This document shows positions 43,035 to 53,059 of a stretch of 64,000 nt of DNA, piece by piece. The notes under the pieces are model-generated. The model did not search any database, was not told the DNA's origin, and saw only the letters and a list, made by a program, of their open reading frames with translations. The DNA is from Lentzea albidocapillata subsp. violacea (GTDB lineage: Bacteria; Actinomycetota; Actinomycetes; Mycobacteriales; Pseudonocardiaceae): positions 124,001-188,000 of the forward strand of contig NZ_FNET01000013.1 in NCBI RefSeq assembly GCF_900100275.1. The letters are read 5' to 3'. Made by a program: the position numbers and the translations under genes. Positions within the stretch are counted from its first letter, which is position 1; each line of letters starts with the position of its first letter.

Positions 43035-44575
43035 TCACACGACTGCTGACGGTAGCCACCCTCGTGGCTGCCACCGTTGCCGTGCCTGGGGGCGCGCACG
43101 CCGCACCGGCACCGTTCCAGGACGACTTCGATGGTGCCGTGGCCGCGGATCCCACCTACGGCCTGAACGACAACCTCAAGCAGCGTCAGGGAACCGGCGC
43201 CGTCACGTACAGCCGCGTGTCCGGCAGGTGGAACACCGGCGACGTGCCGCGCCCGTGGTACGCGCAGGTCAACCACCCGAATCACCGCGGCAAGCTGTCG
43301 ATGCACCTCGGCACGACGGCCGTGCGGCTCGACGCGCCGTCCACCGGCTCCTCGATCTCGGCGACGCTGACGCCGGTGGCGGGCGACCGCACGTCCGGCG
43401 ACTGGTCGTCGATCGCGCTGGCACGTTCGGCGAACAGCTGGGGTTATGTGTCCAATCAGGACATCGATCTCGGTTTCCTGGTGCGCGCCAACGGAGGCGT
43501 TCAGGTCTTCCAGGCCGGCCAGTCCGTCGCGAACCTGCCCTCGTTCGCCTCGCCCAAGTCCGACGGCTCGTTCGACGTGACGCTGACACCGGCCGGATCG
43601 ACGCTTGACCTCTTGGTCAACGGCACGCGCAAGACGATCACACTGGGCACGGCGGTGCCGACCGACCGGCTGTGGATCTACCTCGGCCGCTACTCCGACA
43701 ACGGCAGCACCGTCAGCCTCGTCGACGACCTGCGCATCGAACGGATGAACTCCGACGACCTGCGCAAGCTTCCCGGGTCCCAGCTGCGCTACTACGGCTA
43801 TTTCGGCGCGCGGCTGAACGCCGCCGGCGGCAACCACCTGCCCGAGGTGCGCGGCCGCAGCAACCTGAACTTGGTGCAGATCAGCGACTTCGACGCCTAC
43901 CGCCCCGAGGTGCTGCGGGACTGCGCCCCTGCGGGCTGCGTCGTCCACACGGGCAACGAGTTCTTCGACTGCGACGCGGCCGGGTGCCCGCTGCACCCGA
44001 ACGCCGCCGAGCGCTGGGAGGTCCTCGCCGCGAAGGTGCGGCCGTACCTCGACCGCGTGGCCGGGTTCGTGCTGCAGGACGAGCCGTTCCACCACGGCGC
44101 GCGCTTCGCCGACGTCGAGTTCTCGGCCCAGCGGATCAAGAACACCTTCCCGGACAAGAAGGTCATGCTGATCGAGGCGGGTATCCGGGTCGACGACACC
44201 TTCACCGTGCCCGCCGCCGTCGACTGGGTCGGCTTCGACGAGTACTGCATCGGGTACGAGGCGCTGGACGCGCGCATGACCAAGCTGGCGGAGCGCGCAC
44301 CGGGCAAGGAGCTGTTCCTGCTCCCCGAAGCCGCGCCCCAGTCGTGGTGCGCGGGCAGGACCGACGCGGACCTCGAAAGCACCCAGTACCTGTACCTGGC
44401 GCTGGCGCGGCAGCACCCCGCGTTCGTCGGAATCATGGTCTTCGGGCCGTGGACCGGCGTCGGACCTGCCGCGACCGGCCCCGGCACGCCGGTCCCGTCG
44501 AAGTTCCCGCGGACCACGGAGGCCCAGGAGCGCGTGGCCGCCCTCGTGCTGGGGGACGCTAGGCTGCTCGGGTGA
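43031..44575 (+). CDS. secreted putative carbohydrate-active protein inside the his operon
   Basis: The GTG at 43031 overlaps the hisH stop (GTGA), giving 514 residues. A Sec signal peptide is clear ([20 protein letters not shown], cleavage after AHA). Residues 28-240 look like a concanavalin/LamG-type beta-sandwich ([36 protein letters not shown]). Residues 250-510 look like a TIM-barrel glycosidase-type domain ([42 protein letters not shown]), with acidic residues at the ends of putative strands. It cannot take part in histidine synthesis directly. Coupled both upstream (hisH) and downstream (hisA, GTGA), so it is translated with them. Confidence 0.82.
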   Translation: MITRLLTVATLVAATVAVPGGAHAAPAPFQDDFDGAVAADPTYGLNDNLKQRQGTGAVTYSRVSGRWNTGDVPRPWYAQVNHPNHRGKLSMHLGTTAVRLDAPSTGSSISATLTPVAGDRTSGDWSSIALARSANSWGYVSNQDIDLGFLVRANGGVQVFQAGQSVANLPSFASPKSDGSFDVTLTPAGSTLDLLVNGTRKTITLGTAVPTDRLWIYLGRYSDNGSTVSLVDDLRIERMNSDDLRKLPGSQLRYYGYFGARLNAAGGNHLPEVRGRSNLNLVQISDFDAYRPEVLRDCAPAGCVVHTGNEFFDCDAAGCPLHPNAAERWEVLAAKVRPYLDRVAGFVLQDEPFHHGARFADVEFSAQRIKNTFPDKKVMLIEAGIRVDDTFTVPAAVDWVGFDEYCIGYEALDARMTKLAERAPGKELFLLPEAAPQSWCAGRTDADLESTQYLYLALARQHPAFVGIMVFGPWTGVGPAATGPGTPVPSKFPRTTEAQERVAALVLGDARLLG

Positions 44576-45303
44576 CGTTCACACTCCTCCCCGCTGTTGA
44601 CGTGGCCGACGGTCGCGCCGTCCGGCTCGTGCAGGGCGAAGCCGGTACCGAGACGAACTACGGCGAGCCGCTCGACGCGGCCCTGCAGTGGCAGCGCGAC
44701 GGGGCGGAGTGGATCCATCTCGTCGACCTCGACGCGGCGTTCGGCCGTGGCTCCAACCGCGAGCTGATCGCCCGCGTCGTCGGCGAGCTGGACGTGAAGG
44801 TGGAGCTGTCCGGCGGCATCCGCGACGACGCGTCGCTGGAGGCCGCCCTGGCCACCGGCTGCGCCCGGGTGAATCTGGGCACGGCCGCGCTGGAAGACCC
44901 GGAGTGGTGCGCGAAGGCGCTGGCGGCCTACGGCGAGAAGATCGCGGTGGGCCTCGACGTCCGCATCACCGAGCAGGGCCACCGGGTCAAGGGCCGCGGC
45001 TGGACGTCGGACGGCGGCGACCTCTGGGAGGTCCTCGACCGGCTCGACCGCGACGGCTGCACCCGTTACGTGGTCACGGACGTGTCGAAGGACGGCACGC
45101 TGACGGGCCCGAATCTGGAGCTGCTGAGTGAGGTCTGCGCCCGCACCGACGCCCCGGTGATCGCGTCCGGCGGCGTGTCCACTGTGGACGACCTGGTCGC
45201 GCTCTCGAAGCTGGCGCGCGACGGCGTGGAGGGCTCGATCATCGGCAAGGCCCTGTACGCCGGCGCCTTCACGCTCCCGGAAGCACTCGCTGCGGTCCGT
45301 TGA
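44572..45303 (+). CDS. priA: phosphoribosyl isomerase A (HisA/PriA)
   Basis: A 243-residue TIM-barrel isomerase. In actinobacteria this protein (PriA) serves both histidine (ProFAR) and tryptophan (PRA) synthesis. That fits the Trp genes in this window, which include trpC but no trpF. Catalytic Asp residues are D10 in [13 protein letters not shown] and the Asp of [30 protein letters not shown] and the GGVSTVDDL phosphate site are also present. GTG start overlapping the preceding gene. The last 35 bp overlap the convergent Clp-N gene. Confidence 0.95.
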   Translation: MTFTLLPAVDVADGRAVRLVQGEAGTETNYGEPLDAALQWQRDGAEWIHLVDLDAAFGRGSNRELIARVVGELDVKVELSGGIRDDASLEAALATGCARVNLGTAALEDPEWCAKALAAYGEKIAVGLDVRITEQGHRVKGRGWTSDGGDLWEVLDRLDRDGCTRYVVTDVSKDGTLTGPNLELLSEVCARTDAPVIASGGVSTVDDLVALSKLARDGVEGSIIGKALYAGAFTLPEALAAVR

Positions 45304-45970
45304 CCACGGCTTCCACGTGAGCGGCCGCGGCCGCGTGCGTCACACCTGTGTTGTGCAGCACGTCGGCCGCGGTTCCCTCGGCCTCCAGCAACAAGCCGAG
45401 CAGGATGTGCTCGGTGCCGATGAACATGTGGCCCATCCGGAGCGCCTCGCGCACGGCCAGTTCCAGGGCCTTCTTGCAGTGCGTGGTGTACGGCTGCTTC
45501 TCCGGCCGCTGTTTGGCCTCTGAGTCGAGCCGGTTGAGGGTCGCGATGCGCGTGCTGCCGTCGCCCGACTCCAGCTTCGCGATGGTCTTGGCCGCGAGTC
45601 CGGCCGACTCGTCGAGCAGCCCGAGCAGCAGATGCTCGGTGCCGATCCGCTCGCTGAACCGCGCGTGGTGCCTCGCCAGCGCGATGACCCGTCGCGACCG
45701 CTGGGTGTAGCGCTCCGTGCTCGGCTTGCTGAGCTCCGGCGACTCCCTGGGCACGAACCGCTTCTGCGCGGCCTGCTTCGTGACGCCGAGGCTCTCGCCG
45801 ATCTCGGCCCAGCTCGCGCCGCCCCGCCGCGCCTCGTCCACGAAGTGGCCGATCAGGTGGTCGCCGAGTTCGCTGAGCTGGCCACTCATCTCGACGGCCT
45901 TGGCCAGGCGCAGGAGAGCGTCGTCTGCTTCTTGAGCGACCGTGACGATGAGGTCGGTCAACTGGATCAT
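45269..45970 (-). CDS. Clp N-domain protein with helix-turn-helix
   Basis: A 233-residue protein with ATG start at 45970. Residues 35-75 contain an HTH-like segment ([20 protein letters not shown]). Two ClpA/ClpC N-domain repeats follow: residues about 87-133 ([20 protein letters not shown]) and about 160-212 ([19 protein letters not shown]). There is no AAA+ domain, so it is not a chaperone ATPase. It probably binds DNA and senses degradation substrates or an adaptor. Two palindromes GTCAAC-N5-GTTGAC lie directly before its start, consistent with autoregulation. Confidence 0.82.
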   Translation of the reverse strand: MIQLTDLIVTVAQEADDALLRLAKAVEMSGQLSELGDHLIGHFVDEARRGGASWAEIGESLGVTKQAAQKRFVPRESPELSKPSTERYTQRSRRVIALARHHARFSERIGTEHLLLGLLDESAGLAAKTIAKLESGDGSTRIATLNRLDSEAKQRPEKQPYTTHCKKALELAVREALRMGHMFIGTEHILLGLLLEAEGTAADVLHNTGVTHAAAAAHVEAVVNGPQRVLPGA

Positions 45971-46389
45971 CCGTCAACTCTAGGTTGACGCTGAGTTGCG
46001 GGTCAACCTGGAGTTGACGGTCAACCCGGACTCGATATCGACGCGTCCGGTCCACGTTGAGTCGACATGGACGCGCCAAATCAACGTTGACCTGGCTCGT
46101 CAACATGCACGGAAGACAACGTTGTCATTGGCTGATGAGTTGCTGGCAGCGTCAACTTCACATTGATTCAGGCTCTGTCGATGTTGATCCAGCACCAATC
46201 AAACGTTGAGTCAACGTGGATCGGCATCGTCAGCGTGGACTGATGGCGTAGGCGTGGATTGGGTGTCCGTCGACGTGGATCGGCGTTGTCGACGGTGGAC
46301 CGACGTCGTCAAGGTTGATGAGCCGGATCAACGTTGACTCGACATTGACTGACGGGTGTTGATTGGCCGGTGTGGCGGGCGTCTACCGG
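45971..46389. repeat. box-rich spacer with many TCAAC/GTTGA repeats
   Basis: This 420-bp non-coding stretch holds eight TCAAC and nine GTTGA pentamers by hand count, against under one expected by chance. Two exact palindromes GTCAAC-N5-GTTGAC occupy 45973-45989 and 46002-46018, next to the Clp-N gene start. Perfect TCAACGTTGA boxes occur at 46081-46090 and 46328-46337, and degenerate forms such as CACGTTGAGTCGACATGG and CGACGTGGATCGGC fill the rest. It is less GC-rich than its flanks. It looks like an expanded, partly decayed array of operator-like boxes. No gene is supported here. Confidence 0.75.
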
Positions 46390-46770
46390 TCAGCTCGCCC
46401 CGGTGATCCGGATGCCCACCGACCCGGTCCGCCCGCGCCGAAGCTTGCTGCCGAACACCGTGAACCACCCGAACAGCCCGTACTTCTTCGAGATCCGCGA
46501 CCGCACGACGTCGCTCTCGTCGTCGTCCACCAGGGCCGCGTGCGCCTTGACCGACTCACCCTTCGGGTTGCCGCGGACGTCGCACGGCCCGATCTCCACG
46601 TCGCCGTTGCGGCGGATCCGCTTGACCTTGCCGGTGTCCCGCGCGCTCCAGGCGTAGATGACGTCGTCGTTCTCGCCCGGCACGACCCAGACCGGAGTGG
46701 GTACCGGGGTGCCGTCCTTGCGGAACGTCGTCAGCAGTAGGTACTTGCCCTCGCCCAACTCGGTGATCAT
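46390..46770 (-). CDS. PPOX-class F420-dependent oxidoreductase-like protein
   Basis: A 126-residue split-barrel flavin/deazaflavin-binding protein. KYLLLTTFRKDGTPVPTPVW at the N-terminus, the YAWSARDTGKVKRIRRNG stretch and the DVRGNPKGESVKAHAALVDD segment are typical of actinobacterial PPOX-type proteins that bind coenzyme F420. The C-terminal KLRRGRTGSVGIRIT strand completes the barrel. Substrate unknown. It starts 45 bp from the divergent hisF. Confidence 0.87.
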   Translation of the reverse strand: MITELGEGKYLLLTTFRKDGTPVPTPVWVVPGENDDVIYAWSARDTGKVKRIRRNGDVEIGPCDVRGNPKGESVKAHAALVDDDESDVVRSRISKKYGLFGWFTVFGSKLRRGRTGSVGIRITGAS

Positions 46771-46815
46771 GGCGCCGCAGCGTAGTCGCCGGGCCTGCCT
46801 TGTAGGCTTTCCCGC

Positions 46816-47574
46816 ATGTCAGTCGCGGTCCGTGTCATCCCCTGTCTCGACGTCGACCGCGGCCGGGTGGTGAAGGGCGTCAACTTCACCAACCTCGTCG
46901 ACGCGGGCGATCCCGTCGAGCTTGCCAGGGCGTACGACGCCGAGGGCGCGGACGAGCTGACGTTCCTCGACGTGACGGCCAGCAGCGGCGACCGGGAGAC
47001 GACGTTCGACGTCGTCCGCCGCACGGCCGAGCAGGTGTTCATCCCCCTCACGGTCGGCGGCGGCGTGCGCAGCCCCGAGGACGTCAACAAGCTGCTGCGC
47101 GCGGGCGCGGACAAGGTCAGCCTCAACACCGCCGCCATCGCACGCCCCGAGCTGCTCAAGGAGTGCTCGCAGCGGTACGGCGCGCAGTGCATCGTGCTGT
47201 CGGTCGACGCACGGCGGGTGCCCGGCGGCACCGGCTTCGAGGTCACGACGCACGGCGGTCGCAACGGCACCGGCATCGACGCGATCGCCTGGGCCGCGAA
47301 GGGCCAGGAGCTGGGCGTCGGCGAGATCCTGCTGAACTCGATGGACGCCGACGGCACCAAGGCCGGCTTCGACCTCGAACTCCTCGAACTGGTGCGCCGC
47401 GAGGTCGACGTCCCGCTGATCGCGAGCGGTGGCGCGGGCGCGATCGACCACTTCCCGCCGGCCGTCGCCGCGGGCGCCGACGCCGTGCTCGCCGCGAGCG
47501 TCTTCCACTTCGGCCAGCTCCGCATCAGCGAGGTCAAGGACGGCCTGCGTCAGGCCGGCGTCGTGGTGCGATGA
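46816..47574 (+). CDS. hisF: imidazole glycerol phosphate synthase, cyclase subunit
   Basis: A 252-residue TIM barrel that uses HisH-derived ammonia to make IGP and AICAR. Catalytic Asp residues are D12 in [16 protein letters not shown] and the Asp of [35 protein letters not shown] and [12 protein letters not shown] form the phosphate sites. ATGA overlap with the following membrane-protein gene. Separated from hisHA by the Clp-N and PPOX genes on the other strand. Confidence 0.97.
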   Translation: MSVAVRVIPCLDVDRGRVVKGVNFTNLVDAGDPVELARAYDAEGADELTFLDVTASSGDRETTFDVVRRTAEQVFIPLTVGGGVRSPEDVNKLLRAGADKVSLNTAAIARPELLKECSQRYGAQCIVLSVDARRVPGGTGFEVTTHGGRNGTGIDAIAWAAKGQELGVGEILLNSMDADGTKAGFDLELLELVRREVDVPLIASGGAGAIDHFPPAVAAGADAVLAASVFHFGQLRISEVKDGLRQAGVVVR

Positions 47575-47930
47575 AACCGGTCGAGGTGCGGGTCGCCTCG
47601 GCGGTCGCCTTCGGTGGCGCCCTGGCGTTCTTCGTGATCGGCCTGGTCCTGTGGCGCTCGACCGGTGACGCGGACGTGCTGAAGCTGCCGTCGTTCATCG
47701 CGATCCTCGAGCTGCCCGTCGCGGCGGCGCTGCTCATCAGGCTCCGGTTCATGCACTACCCGGCGATGATCGTGTTCGTCCTCGTCGCTCTGCTGCACCT
47801 CGTCATCGTGCTGGCAGAGGGGCCGGCGTGGGCCCGCGTCGCGTCCGGAGTGCTGTCCGCTGTGCACATCTACGGAGTGGTCCTGCTCAACACCGGACCG
47901 GCTCGTGAACACCTGGGAGGTCCCCGTTGA
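47571..47930 (+). CDS. 119-residue membrane protein between hisF and hisI
   Basis: The ATG overlaps the hisF stop (ATGA). The product has four hydrophobic segments: [57 protein letters not shown] and [18 protein letters not shown]. It ends at a TGA that overlaps the hisI TTG. Coupling on both sides makes it a genuine gene of the operon. Family and function not recognised. Confidence 0.8.
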   Translation: MKPVEVRVASAVAFGGALAFFVIGLVLWRSTGDADVLKLPSFIAILELPVAAALLIRLRFMHYPAMIVFVLVALLHLVIVLAEGPAWARVASGVLSAVHIYGVVLLNTGPAREHLGGPR

Positions 47931-48277
47931 GCAACCCGCTCGATCCCGCCATCGCCGACAGGCTCAAGCGCACCCCGGACGGCCTGGTGTGCGCGGTCGC
48001 CCAGCAGCGCGGCACCGGTGAGGTGCTCATGGTGGCGTGGATGGACGACGAGGCACTGCACCGCACCCTCACCACCCGCCGCGCGACGTACTACTCGCGC
48101 AGCCGCCGGCAGCTGTGGGTGAAGGGCGAGACCTCCGGGCACACCCAGTACGTGCACGAGGTCAGGCTCGACTGCGACGGCGACACATTGCTGCTGACCG
48201 TCGACCAGGCCGGCGCCGCCTGCCACACGGGCGACCGCACGTGCTTCGACGCCACGGTGCTGCTCGCCGACGCGTGA
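47927..48277 (+). CDS. hisI: phosphoribosyl-AMP cyclohydrolase
   Basis: A 116-residue zinc hydrolase opening the adenine ring of PR-AMP. The start is a TTG ([14 protein letters not shown]) in the TTGA overlap with the preceding gene, with GGGAGG 5-10 bases upstream. Family motifs: [40 protein letters not shown] and [20 protein letters not shown] with the zinc-binding Cys residues, the last at CHTG. HisE is not fused to it and is not in the window. Confidence 0.95.
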   Translation: MSNPLDPAIADRLKRTPDGLVCAVAQQRGTGEVLMVAWMDDEALHRTLTTRRATYYSRSRRQLWVKGETSGHTQYVHEVRLDCDGDTLLLTVDQAGAACHTGDRTCFDATVLLADA

Positions 48278-48281
48278 TGCT

Positions 48282-48893
48282 CTAGTCCAGGTCGCCGGTG
48301 AGGTAGCGCTGGAGGTTCGGGGCGACAGTGCGGACCACCGTCTCCAGATCGGTCGACGCCAGCGGCTCGAACTGCACGACGTACCGGACGATGCCGAGGC
48401 CGACCATCTGGGTCGCGCACAAGGTGGCCCGGAGTTCGTGCTGCTCGGCGTCGAGCGCCGTCAGCACGTTCTTGAAGATCGCGTTGATGAGGAACGACTT
48501 CAGCGCGCCCGCCACCTCCGGCTGGCTGGTGACGCTGCGGATCAGGGCCGCGAACGTGCCCCCGCCGGTCGCGTCCCACACCGTCACGAAGGTGCGCACG
48601 ATGCGTTCGCCCGCCTCTTCGGCCGGGCCGTCGAGGATGCGCTTGAGGATCTCGGCCGGGTCGAACGGGAGCTGCAGCACCGACTGCGCGAACAGGCCTT
48701 CCTTGCCGCCGAACCAGTGGTTGACCATCGCGGCGTCCACGCCTGCCTTGGCGGCGATCGCGCGTACCGTGGCGCCGTCGTAGCCCTTCTCCACGAACAC
48801 CTCGCGGGCCGCTGCGACGAGCGCGGCCTTGGTGTCCTCGCCCGCGGCACGGCGGCCTCGGCGTTTCTGGTTGACTTGCTCCACGTGGGCCAT
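48282..48893 (-). CDS. TetR family regulator next to trpE
   Basis: A 203-residue repressor. HTH: TKAALVAAAREVFVEKGYDG, then RAIAAKAGVDAAMVNHWFGG. The C-terminal domain resembles the actinobacterial TetR_C group (FDPAEILKRILDGPAEEAGE, RSVTSQPEVAGALKSFL). The ATG at 48893 is directly followed upstream by the palindrome TTCAACATATGTTGAA. It ends 4 bp from hisI, tail to tail. It diverges from trpE with 38 bp between starts, so an effect on trpE is possible though not typical for trp genes. Confidence 0.9.
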   Translation of the reverse strand: MAHVEQVNQKRRGRRAAGEDTKAALVAAAREVFVEKGYDGATVRAIAAKAGVDAAMVNHWFGGKEGLFAQSVLQLPFDPAEILKRILDGPAEEAGERIVRTFVTVWDATGGGTFAALIRSVTSQPEVAGALKSFLINAIFKNVLTALDAEQHELRATLCATQMVGLGIVRYVVQFEPLASTDLETVVRTVAPNLQRYLTGDLD

Positions 48894-48895
48894 AG

Positions 48896-48911
48896 TTCAA
48901 CATATGTTGAA
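48896..48911. promoter_or_regulatory. perfect 16-bp palindrome between tetR and trpE
   Basis: TTCAACATATGTTGAA is a perfect palindrome 3 bp upstream of the TetR start codon and 21 bp before the trpE ATG. Position and symmetry make it the probable operator of this TetR protein, with autoregulation; because the gap is so small, the trpE promoter is likely to overlap it. Confidence 0.75.
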
Positions 48912-48931
48912 TTTATGCAACAATTGTCGGC

Positions 48932-50470
48932 ATGGTGAGCGTCATCGGGGCTGTGGCCGCCGCTGGTCTGGGGACTGTGAGTCCTACGCGTGAGGAGTTC
49001 CGCGAGCTCGCGGTCAACCGCCGGGTCATCCCGGTGGTCCGCAAGCTGCTCGCGGACGCGGAGACCCCGGTCGGCCTGTACCGCAAGCTCGGGGCCAGTC
49101 AGGCCGGCACGTTCCTCTTCGAGTCGGCGGAGAACGGGCGGTCCTGGTCGCGCTGGTCGTTCATCGGCGTGCGGTCGACGGCCGCGCTCACGGCGACGGG
49201 CGGTGAGGCGTTCTGGACGGGTACGCGGCCCGTCGGCCTGCCTGACGGCGGCGACCCGCTGGAGGCGTTGCGCGAGACCATCGAGGTGCTGCGCACGGAC
49301 CCGTTGCCCGGCATGCCCCCGCTGACCGGCGGCATGGTCGGCTACATCGGCTACGACGCGGTGCGGCGGCTGGAGAGGCTGCCCGTCATCGCCGAGGACG
49401 ACCTGAAGATCCCCGAGCTGGTCATGCTGCTGGCGACCGACCTCGCCGCGCTCGACCACCACGAGGGCACCGTCACGCTCATCGCGAACGCGATCAACTG
49501 GGACGACTCGGCCGAGCGGGTCGACGCCGCGTACGACGACGCGGTGCGCCGCCTCGACGAGATGACGACGGCGCTGCACACCCCCGCGCCGCCGACGGCC
49601 GCCGTGTTCTCTCGGCCCAAGCCGGAGTTCCGCCGCCGGCGCTCGCAGGCCGAGCACTTCGCGGCCGTCGAGAAGGCCAAGGAGGCCATCCGGGCGGGCG
49701 AGGCGTTCCAGATCGTCGTGTCGCAGCGGTTCGAGATCGACACGGACGCCGACGCGCTCGACATCTACCGGGTGCTGCGCGCGACGAACCCCAGCCCGTA
49801 CATGTACCTGCTGCGCCTCGACGGGTTCGACATCGTCGGGTCCAGCCCCGAGTCGCTGGTCACGGTGCGCGACGGCAAGGCGACCACGCACCCGATCGCG
49901 GGCACCCGCTGGCGCAGCGAGGACCCCGAGGAAGACGCCCTGCTGGAGAAGGACCTCCTCGCGGACCACAAGGAACGCGCCGAGCACCTGATGCTCGTCG
50001 ACCTCGGCCGCAACGACCTGGGGCGCGTCTGCAAGCCGGGTTCGGTGCACGTCGTCGACTTCTTCAAGGTCGAGCGGTACAGCCACGTCATGCACATCGT
50101 GTCGACCGTGACCGGTGAGCTGGCCGAGGGCAAGACGGCCTACGACGCGGTCGCGGCCTGCTTCCCGGCCGGCACGCTGTCCGGGGCGCCCAAGCCGCGC
50201 GCGATGGAGCTCATCGAGGAACTGGAGCCCACGCGCCGCGGCCTCTACGGCGGCGTCGTCGGCTACTTCGACTTCGCCGGGGACGCGGACACCGCCATCG
50301 CCATCCGCACCGCCCTGGTGCGCGACGGGGTGGCGTACGTGCAGGCCGGTGGCGGCATCGTGGCCGACTCGGACCCGCTGGCCGAGGACAACGAGTGCCT
50401 GAACAAGGCGGGCGCGGTGCTGGCCGCGATCGCCACCGCGCAGACGATGGCGCCGGCAGTTGAAAGCTAG
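48932..50470 (+). CDS. trpE: anthranilate synthase component I
   Basis: A 512-residue chorismate-utilising enzyme. The ATG at 48932 is used; GTG 48977 ([13 protein letters not shown]) matches the usual family start and may be the real one. The N-terminal tryptophan-feedback region is followed by the catalytic half with [67 protein letters not shown] and [20 protein letters not shown]. trpG is not adjacent. The last 11 bp overlap the next gene's TTG start. Confidence 0.96.
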   Translation: MVSVIGAVAAAGLGTVSPTREEFRELAVNRRVIPVVRKLLADAETPVGLYRKLGASQAGTFLFESAENGRSWSRWSFIGVRSTAALTATGGEAFWTGTRPVGLPDGGDPLEALRETIEVLRTDPLPGMPPLTGGMVGYIGYDAVRRLERLPVIAEDDLKIPELVMLLATDLAALDHHEGTVTLIANAINWDDSAERVDAAYDDAVRRLDEMTTALHTPAPPTAAVFSRPKPEFRRRRSQAEHFAAVEKAKEAIRAGEAFQIVVSQRFEIDTDADALDIYRVLRATNPSPYMYLLRLDGFDIVGSSPESLVTVRDGKATTHPIAGTRWRSEDPEEDALLEKDLLADHKERAEHLMLVDLGRNDLGRVCKPGSVHVVDFFKVERYSHVMHIVSTVTGELAEGKTAYDAVAACFPAGTLSGAPKPRAMELIEELEPTRRGLYGGVVGYFDFAGDADTAIAIRTALVRDGVAYVQAGGGIVADSDPLAEDNECLNKAGAVLAAIATAQTMAPAVES

Positions 50471-50861
50471 CTCGCCGCTGTGGATCGCCGCGCTCCTGCT
50501 CGTGGGCGCGGCGGGTGCCTTCTGGGGTGCCGGCTCGGTGCCGGTCGCGTTGCTCTGCCTAGCGGCCGTCGCGGCGGTCGTCGCGCTGAGCGGGGTGACG
50601 CGCCGGGTGCTCGGCGCGTTGCTGGTCGTCGTCGGCATCGCCGGGGCGTTCTCCGGCCACTGGATGGCGATCGCCGGAGGCGTGCTCGTGGTGGCCTCCG
50701 GCGCGCTTCTGGTGGCGCTGGGGGCCCGGATGCCGAAGATCGGGGTGGGCGGGCAGAAGACCCGCGCGCACGACCCCGAGACGGACATGTGGCGCGCGCT
50801 GGAGCGCGGGGATGATCCGACCGACGATACGACCCCTGGCAGGACGGCCTCGAACGAGTGA
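50460..50861 (+). CDS. Trp-biosynthesis-associated membrane protein (Trp_oprn_chp)
   Basis: A 133-residue protein in the position between trpE and trpC where actinobacteria carry the Trp_oprn_chp/TIGR02234 family. It starts at a TTG ([20 protein letters not shown]) inside the end of trpE. Three to four membrane helices ([66 protein letters not shown]) are followed by a cytoplasmic tail with [18 protein letters not shown], a conserved C-terminal motif of the family. Role unknown; the location suggests a tie to tryptophan synthesis or export. Confidence 0.85.
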   Translation: MKASSPLWIAALLLVGAAGAFWGAGSVPVALLCLAAVAAVVALSGVTRRVLGALLVVVGIAGAFSGHWMAIAGGVLVVASGALLVALGARMPKIGVGGQKTRAHDPETDMWRALERGDDPTDDTTPGRTASNE

Positions 50862-50993
50862 AGATCATTCACGCACGTTCGTGCATGTGACACGTGTACG
50901 GCCTTGGTTAGCTGCGGGGACACTTGAACCCCGGTGGCTGGGGCGTTACTCCGGCGGGGTTAGCATCCCCATAGCGGGAAGGGGAACAACACT

Positions 50994-51803
50994 GTGACGG
51001 TTCTCGAGTCGATCCTCGAAGGTGTGCGTGAGGATCTCGCCGCTCGCGAGGCCAAGTTGCCCTTCGCCGACGTGAAGGAGCAGGCCGCCAAGGCCACTCC
51101 GCCGCTCGACGTGCTGTCGGTGCTGCGCGGGCCGAACGTGGGTGTCATCGCCGAGGTCAAGCGCCGCAGCCCCTCCAAGGGCGCACTGGCGGAGATCCCG
51201 GAGCCGGCCGAGCTTGCGTCCGCCTACGAGGCGGGCGGCGCGTCGGTGATCAGCGTGCTGACCGAGCAGCGCCGCTTCGGCGGGTCGCTGGCGGACTTCG
51301 ACGCGGTGCGCCGGGCGGTGAAGATCCCGCTGCTGCGCAAGGACTTCATCGTGTCGCCGTACCAGGTGCACGAGGCGCGCATGCACGGTGCGGACGTGGT
51401 GCTGCTGATCGTGGCCGCGCTGGAGCAGAACGCGCTCGTGTCGCTGCTCGACCGCGTCGAGTCGCTCGGCATGACGGCGCTCGTCGAGGTGCACACGGCC
51501 GAGGAGGCCGACCGCGCGCTGGAGGCGGGTTCGTCGGTCATCGGCGTGAACGCGCGCAACCTCCACACGTTGGAGGTCGACAAAGACGTTTTCGGCAGGA
51601 TCGCTCCGGGTCTACCCTTCGAGACGATCAAGATCGCCGAGTCTGGTGTGACCGGGCCCGGCGACCTGATGTCGTACGCCGGCGCGGGTGCCGACGCGGT
51701 GCTCGTCGGCGAAAGCCTGGTGACCAGCGGAGACCCCAAGGCCGCCGTGAACAAGCTCGTGACCGCGGGCTCACACCCCGCGTGCCCCCGGCCCAGCCGG
51801 TAG
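50994..51803 (+). CDS. trpC: indole-3-glycerol phosphate synthase
   Basis: A 269-residue TIM-barrel enzyme, GTG start with GGGAAGGGGA upstream. Signatures: [20 protein letters not shown] with the catalytic Lys, [35 protein letters not shown] and [13 protein letters not shown]. The C-terminus has about 15 extra residues ([11 protein letters not shown]). The 132 bp before it contain G/C-rich inverted segments and GTGACACGTGTAC but nothing I can name. Confidence 0.95.
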   Translation: MTVLESILEGVREDLAAREAKLPFADVKEQAAKATPPLDVLSVLRGPNVGVIAEVKRRSPSKGALAEIPEPAELASAYEAGGASVISVLTEQRRFGGSLADFDAVRRAVKIPLLRKDFIVSPYQVHEARMHGADVVLLIVAALEQNALVSLLDRVESLGMTALVEVHTAEEADRALEAGSSVIGVNARNLHTLEVDKDVFGRIAPGLPFETIKIAESGVTGPGDLMSYAGAGADAVLVGESLVTSGDPKAAVNKLVTAGSHPACPRPSR

Positions 51804-51838
51804 GGCACGGTTGATCCAAGCGCCAGAGGAGTTACCCG

Positions 51839-53059
51839 ATGGGCCAGTTCACGCCCACACCGCATGATCCCGACGCGCGTGGCCACTTCGGCCCGTGGGG
51901 CGGCCGGTTCGTCCCGGAGGCCCTGATCGCCGCGGTGGACGAGTTGGCCGCCGAGTACGACAAGGCGCGGCTCGACCCGGAGTTCGTGAACGAGTTCAAG
52001 CGCCTCCTGAGGGACTTCGCGGGCCGTCCGTCGCTGCTGACCGAGGCCCCGAAGTTCGCGGAGCACGCCGGTACGCGGGTGTGGCTCAAGCGTGAGGACC
52101 TCAACCACACGGGTTCCCACAAGATCAACAACGTGCTCGGCCAGGCGTTGCTGACCAAGCGCATGGGCAAGCAGCGCGTGATCGCGGAGACCGGCGCCGG
52201 CCAGCACGGCGTGGCGACGGCGACCGCGTGCGCGCTCCTCGGTCTCGACTGCGTCGTCTACATGGGCGAGGTCGACACCGAGCGCCAGTCGCTCAACGTC
52301 GCCCGCATGCGTCTGCTGGGCGCCGAGGTCATCCCGGTGAAGTCCGGGTCGCGCACCCTGAAGGACGCGATCAACGAGGCGTTGCGCGACTGGGTCGCCA
52401 ACGTCGACGACACGCACTACCTGCTCGGCACCGCCGCGGGCCCGCACCCGTTCCCGCTGCTGGTCCGCGACTTCCACCGGATCATCGGCATCGAGGCGCG
52501 CGAGCAGATCCTCGAGAAGGCCGGGCGCCTGCCCGACGCCGTCGTCGCCTGTGTCGGCGGCGGCTCGAACGCGATCGGCATCTTCCACGGCTTCATCGAC
52601 GACACGGACGTCCGCCTGGTCGGCGTCGAGCCCGGCGGCTCCGGCCTGGACAGCGGCAGCCACGGCGCGACGCTGACGGCGGGCACGCCCGGTTCCCTGC
52701 ACGGCGCGATGTCGTACGTCATGCAGGACGAGGACGGCCAGATCACCGAGGCGCACTCGATCTCCGCCGGCCTCGACTACCCCGGCGTGGGTCCCGAGCA
52801 CTCGCACCTGAAGGACATCGGCCGCGCCGAGTACTTCCCGGTCACCGACGCCGAGGCCATGGAGGCGTTCGCCCTGCTCTCGCGCACCGAGGGCATCATC
52901 CCGGCGATCGAGTCCTCACACGCGCTCGCGGGCGCGCTGAAGCTCGGACCGTCGCTGGGACCGGACGGACTCCTGGTCGTGAACCTCTCCGGCCGCGGTG
53001 ACAAGGACATGGACACGGCCGTGAAGTACTTCGGCCTCGCTGACGGGGGACAGGCCTGA
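51839..53059 (+). CDS. trpB: tryptophan synthase beta chain
   Basis: PLP enzyme of 406 residues joining indole and serine. ATG start with GAGGAG upstream. PLP lysine K95 in [18 protein letters not shown], catalytic Glu in [20 protein letters not shown], the phosphate loop [12 protein letters not shown], and [20 protein letters not shown] are all present. TrpB1 type, directly followed by trpA (TGATG overlap). Confidence 0.97.
   Translation: MGQFTPTPHDPDARGHFGPWGGRFVPEALIAAVDELAAEYDKARLDPEFVNEFKRLLRDFAGRPSLLTEAPKFAEHAGTRVWLKREDLNHTGSHKINNVLGQALLTKRMGKQRVIAETGAGQHGVATATACALLGLDCVVYMGEVDTERQSLNVARMRLLGAEVIPVKSGSRTLKDAINEALRDWVANVDDTHYLLGTAAGPHPFPLLVRDFHRIIGIEAREQILEKAGRLPDAVVACVGGGSNAIGIFHGFIDDTDVRLVGVEPGGSGLDSGSHGATLTAGTPGSLHGAMSYVMQDEDGQITEAHSISAGLDYPGVGPEHSHLKDIGRAEYFPVTDAEAMEAFALLSRTEGIIPAIESSHALAGALKLGPSLGPDGLLVVNLSGRGDKDMDTAVKYFGLADGGQA

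Noticed and set aside
45971-46389. CRISPR array in the repeat-rich spacer
   Set aside because: The repeated units are 5-17 bp, degenerate, in both orientations and irregularly spaced; there are no equal spacers and no cas genes.
48584-50923. 779-codon frame antisense to trpE
   Set aside because: Shadow frame: its translation is repetitive and it spans a promoter region and two real genes.
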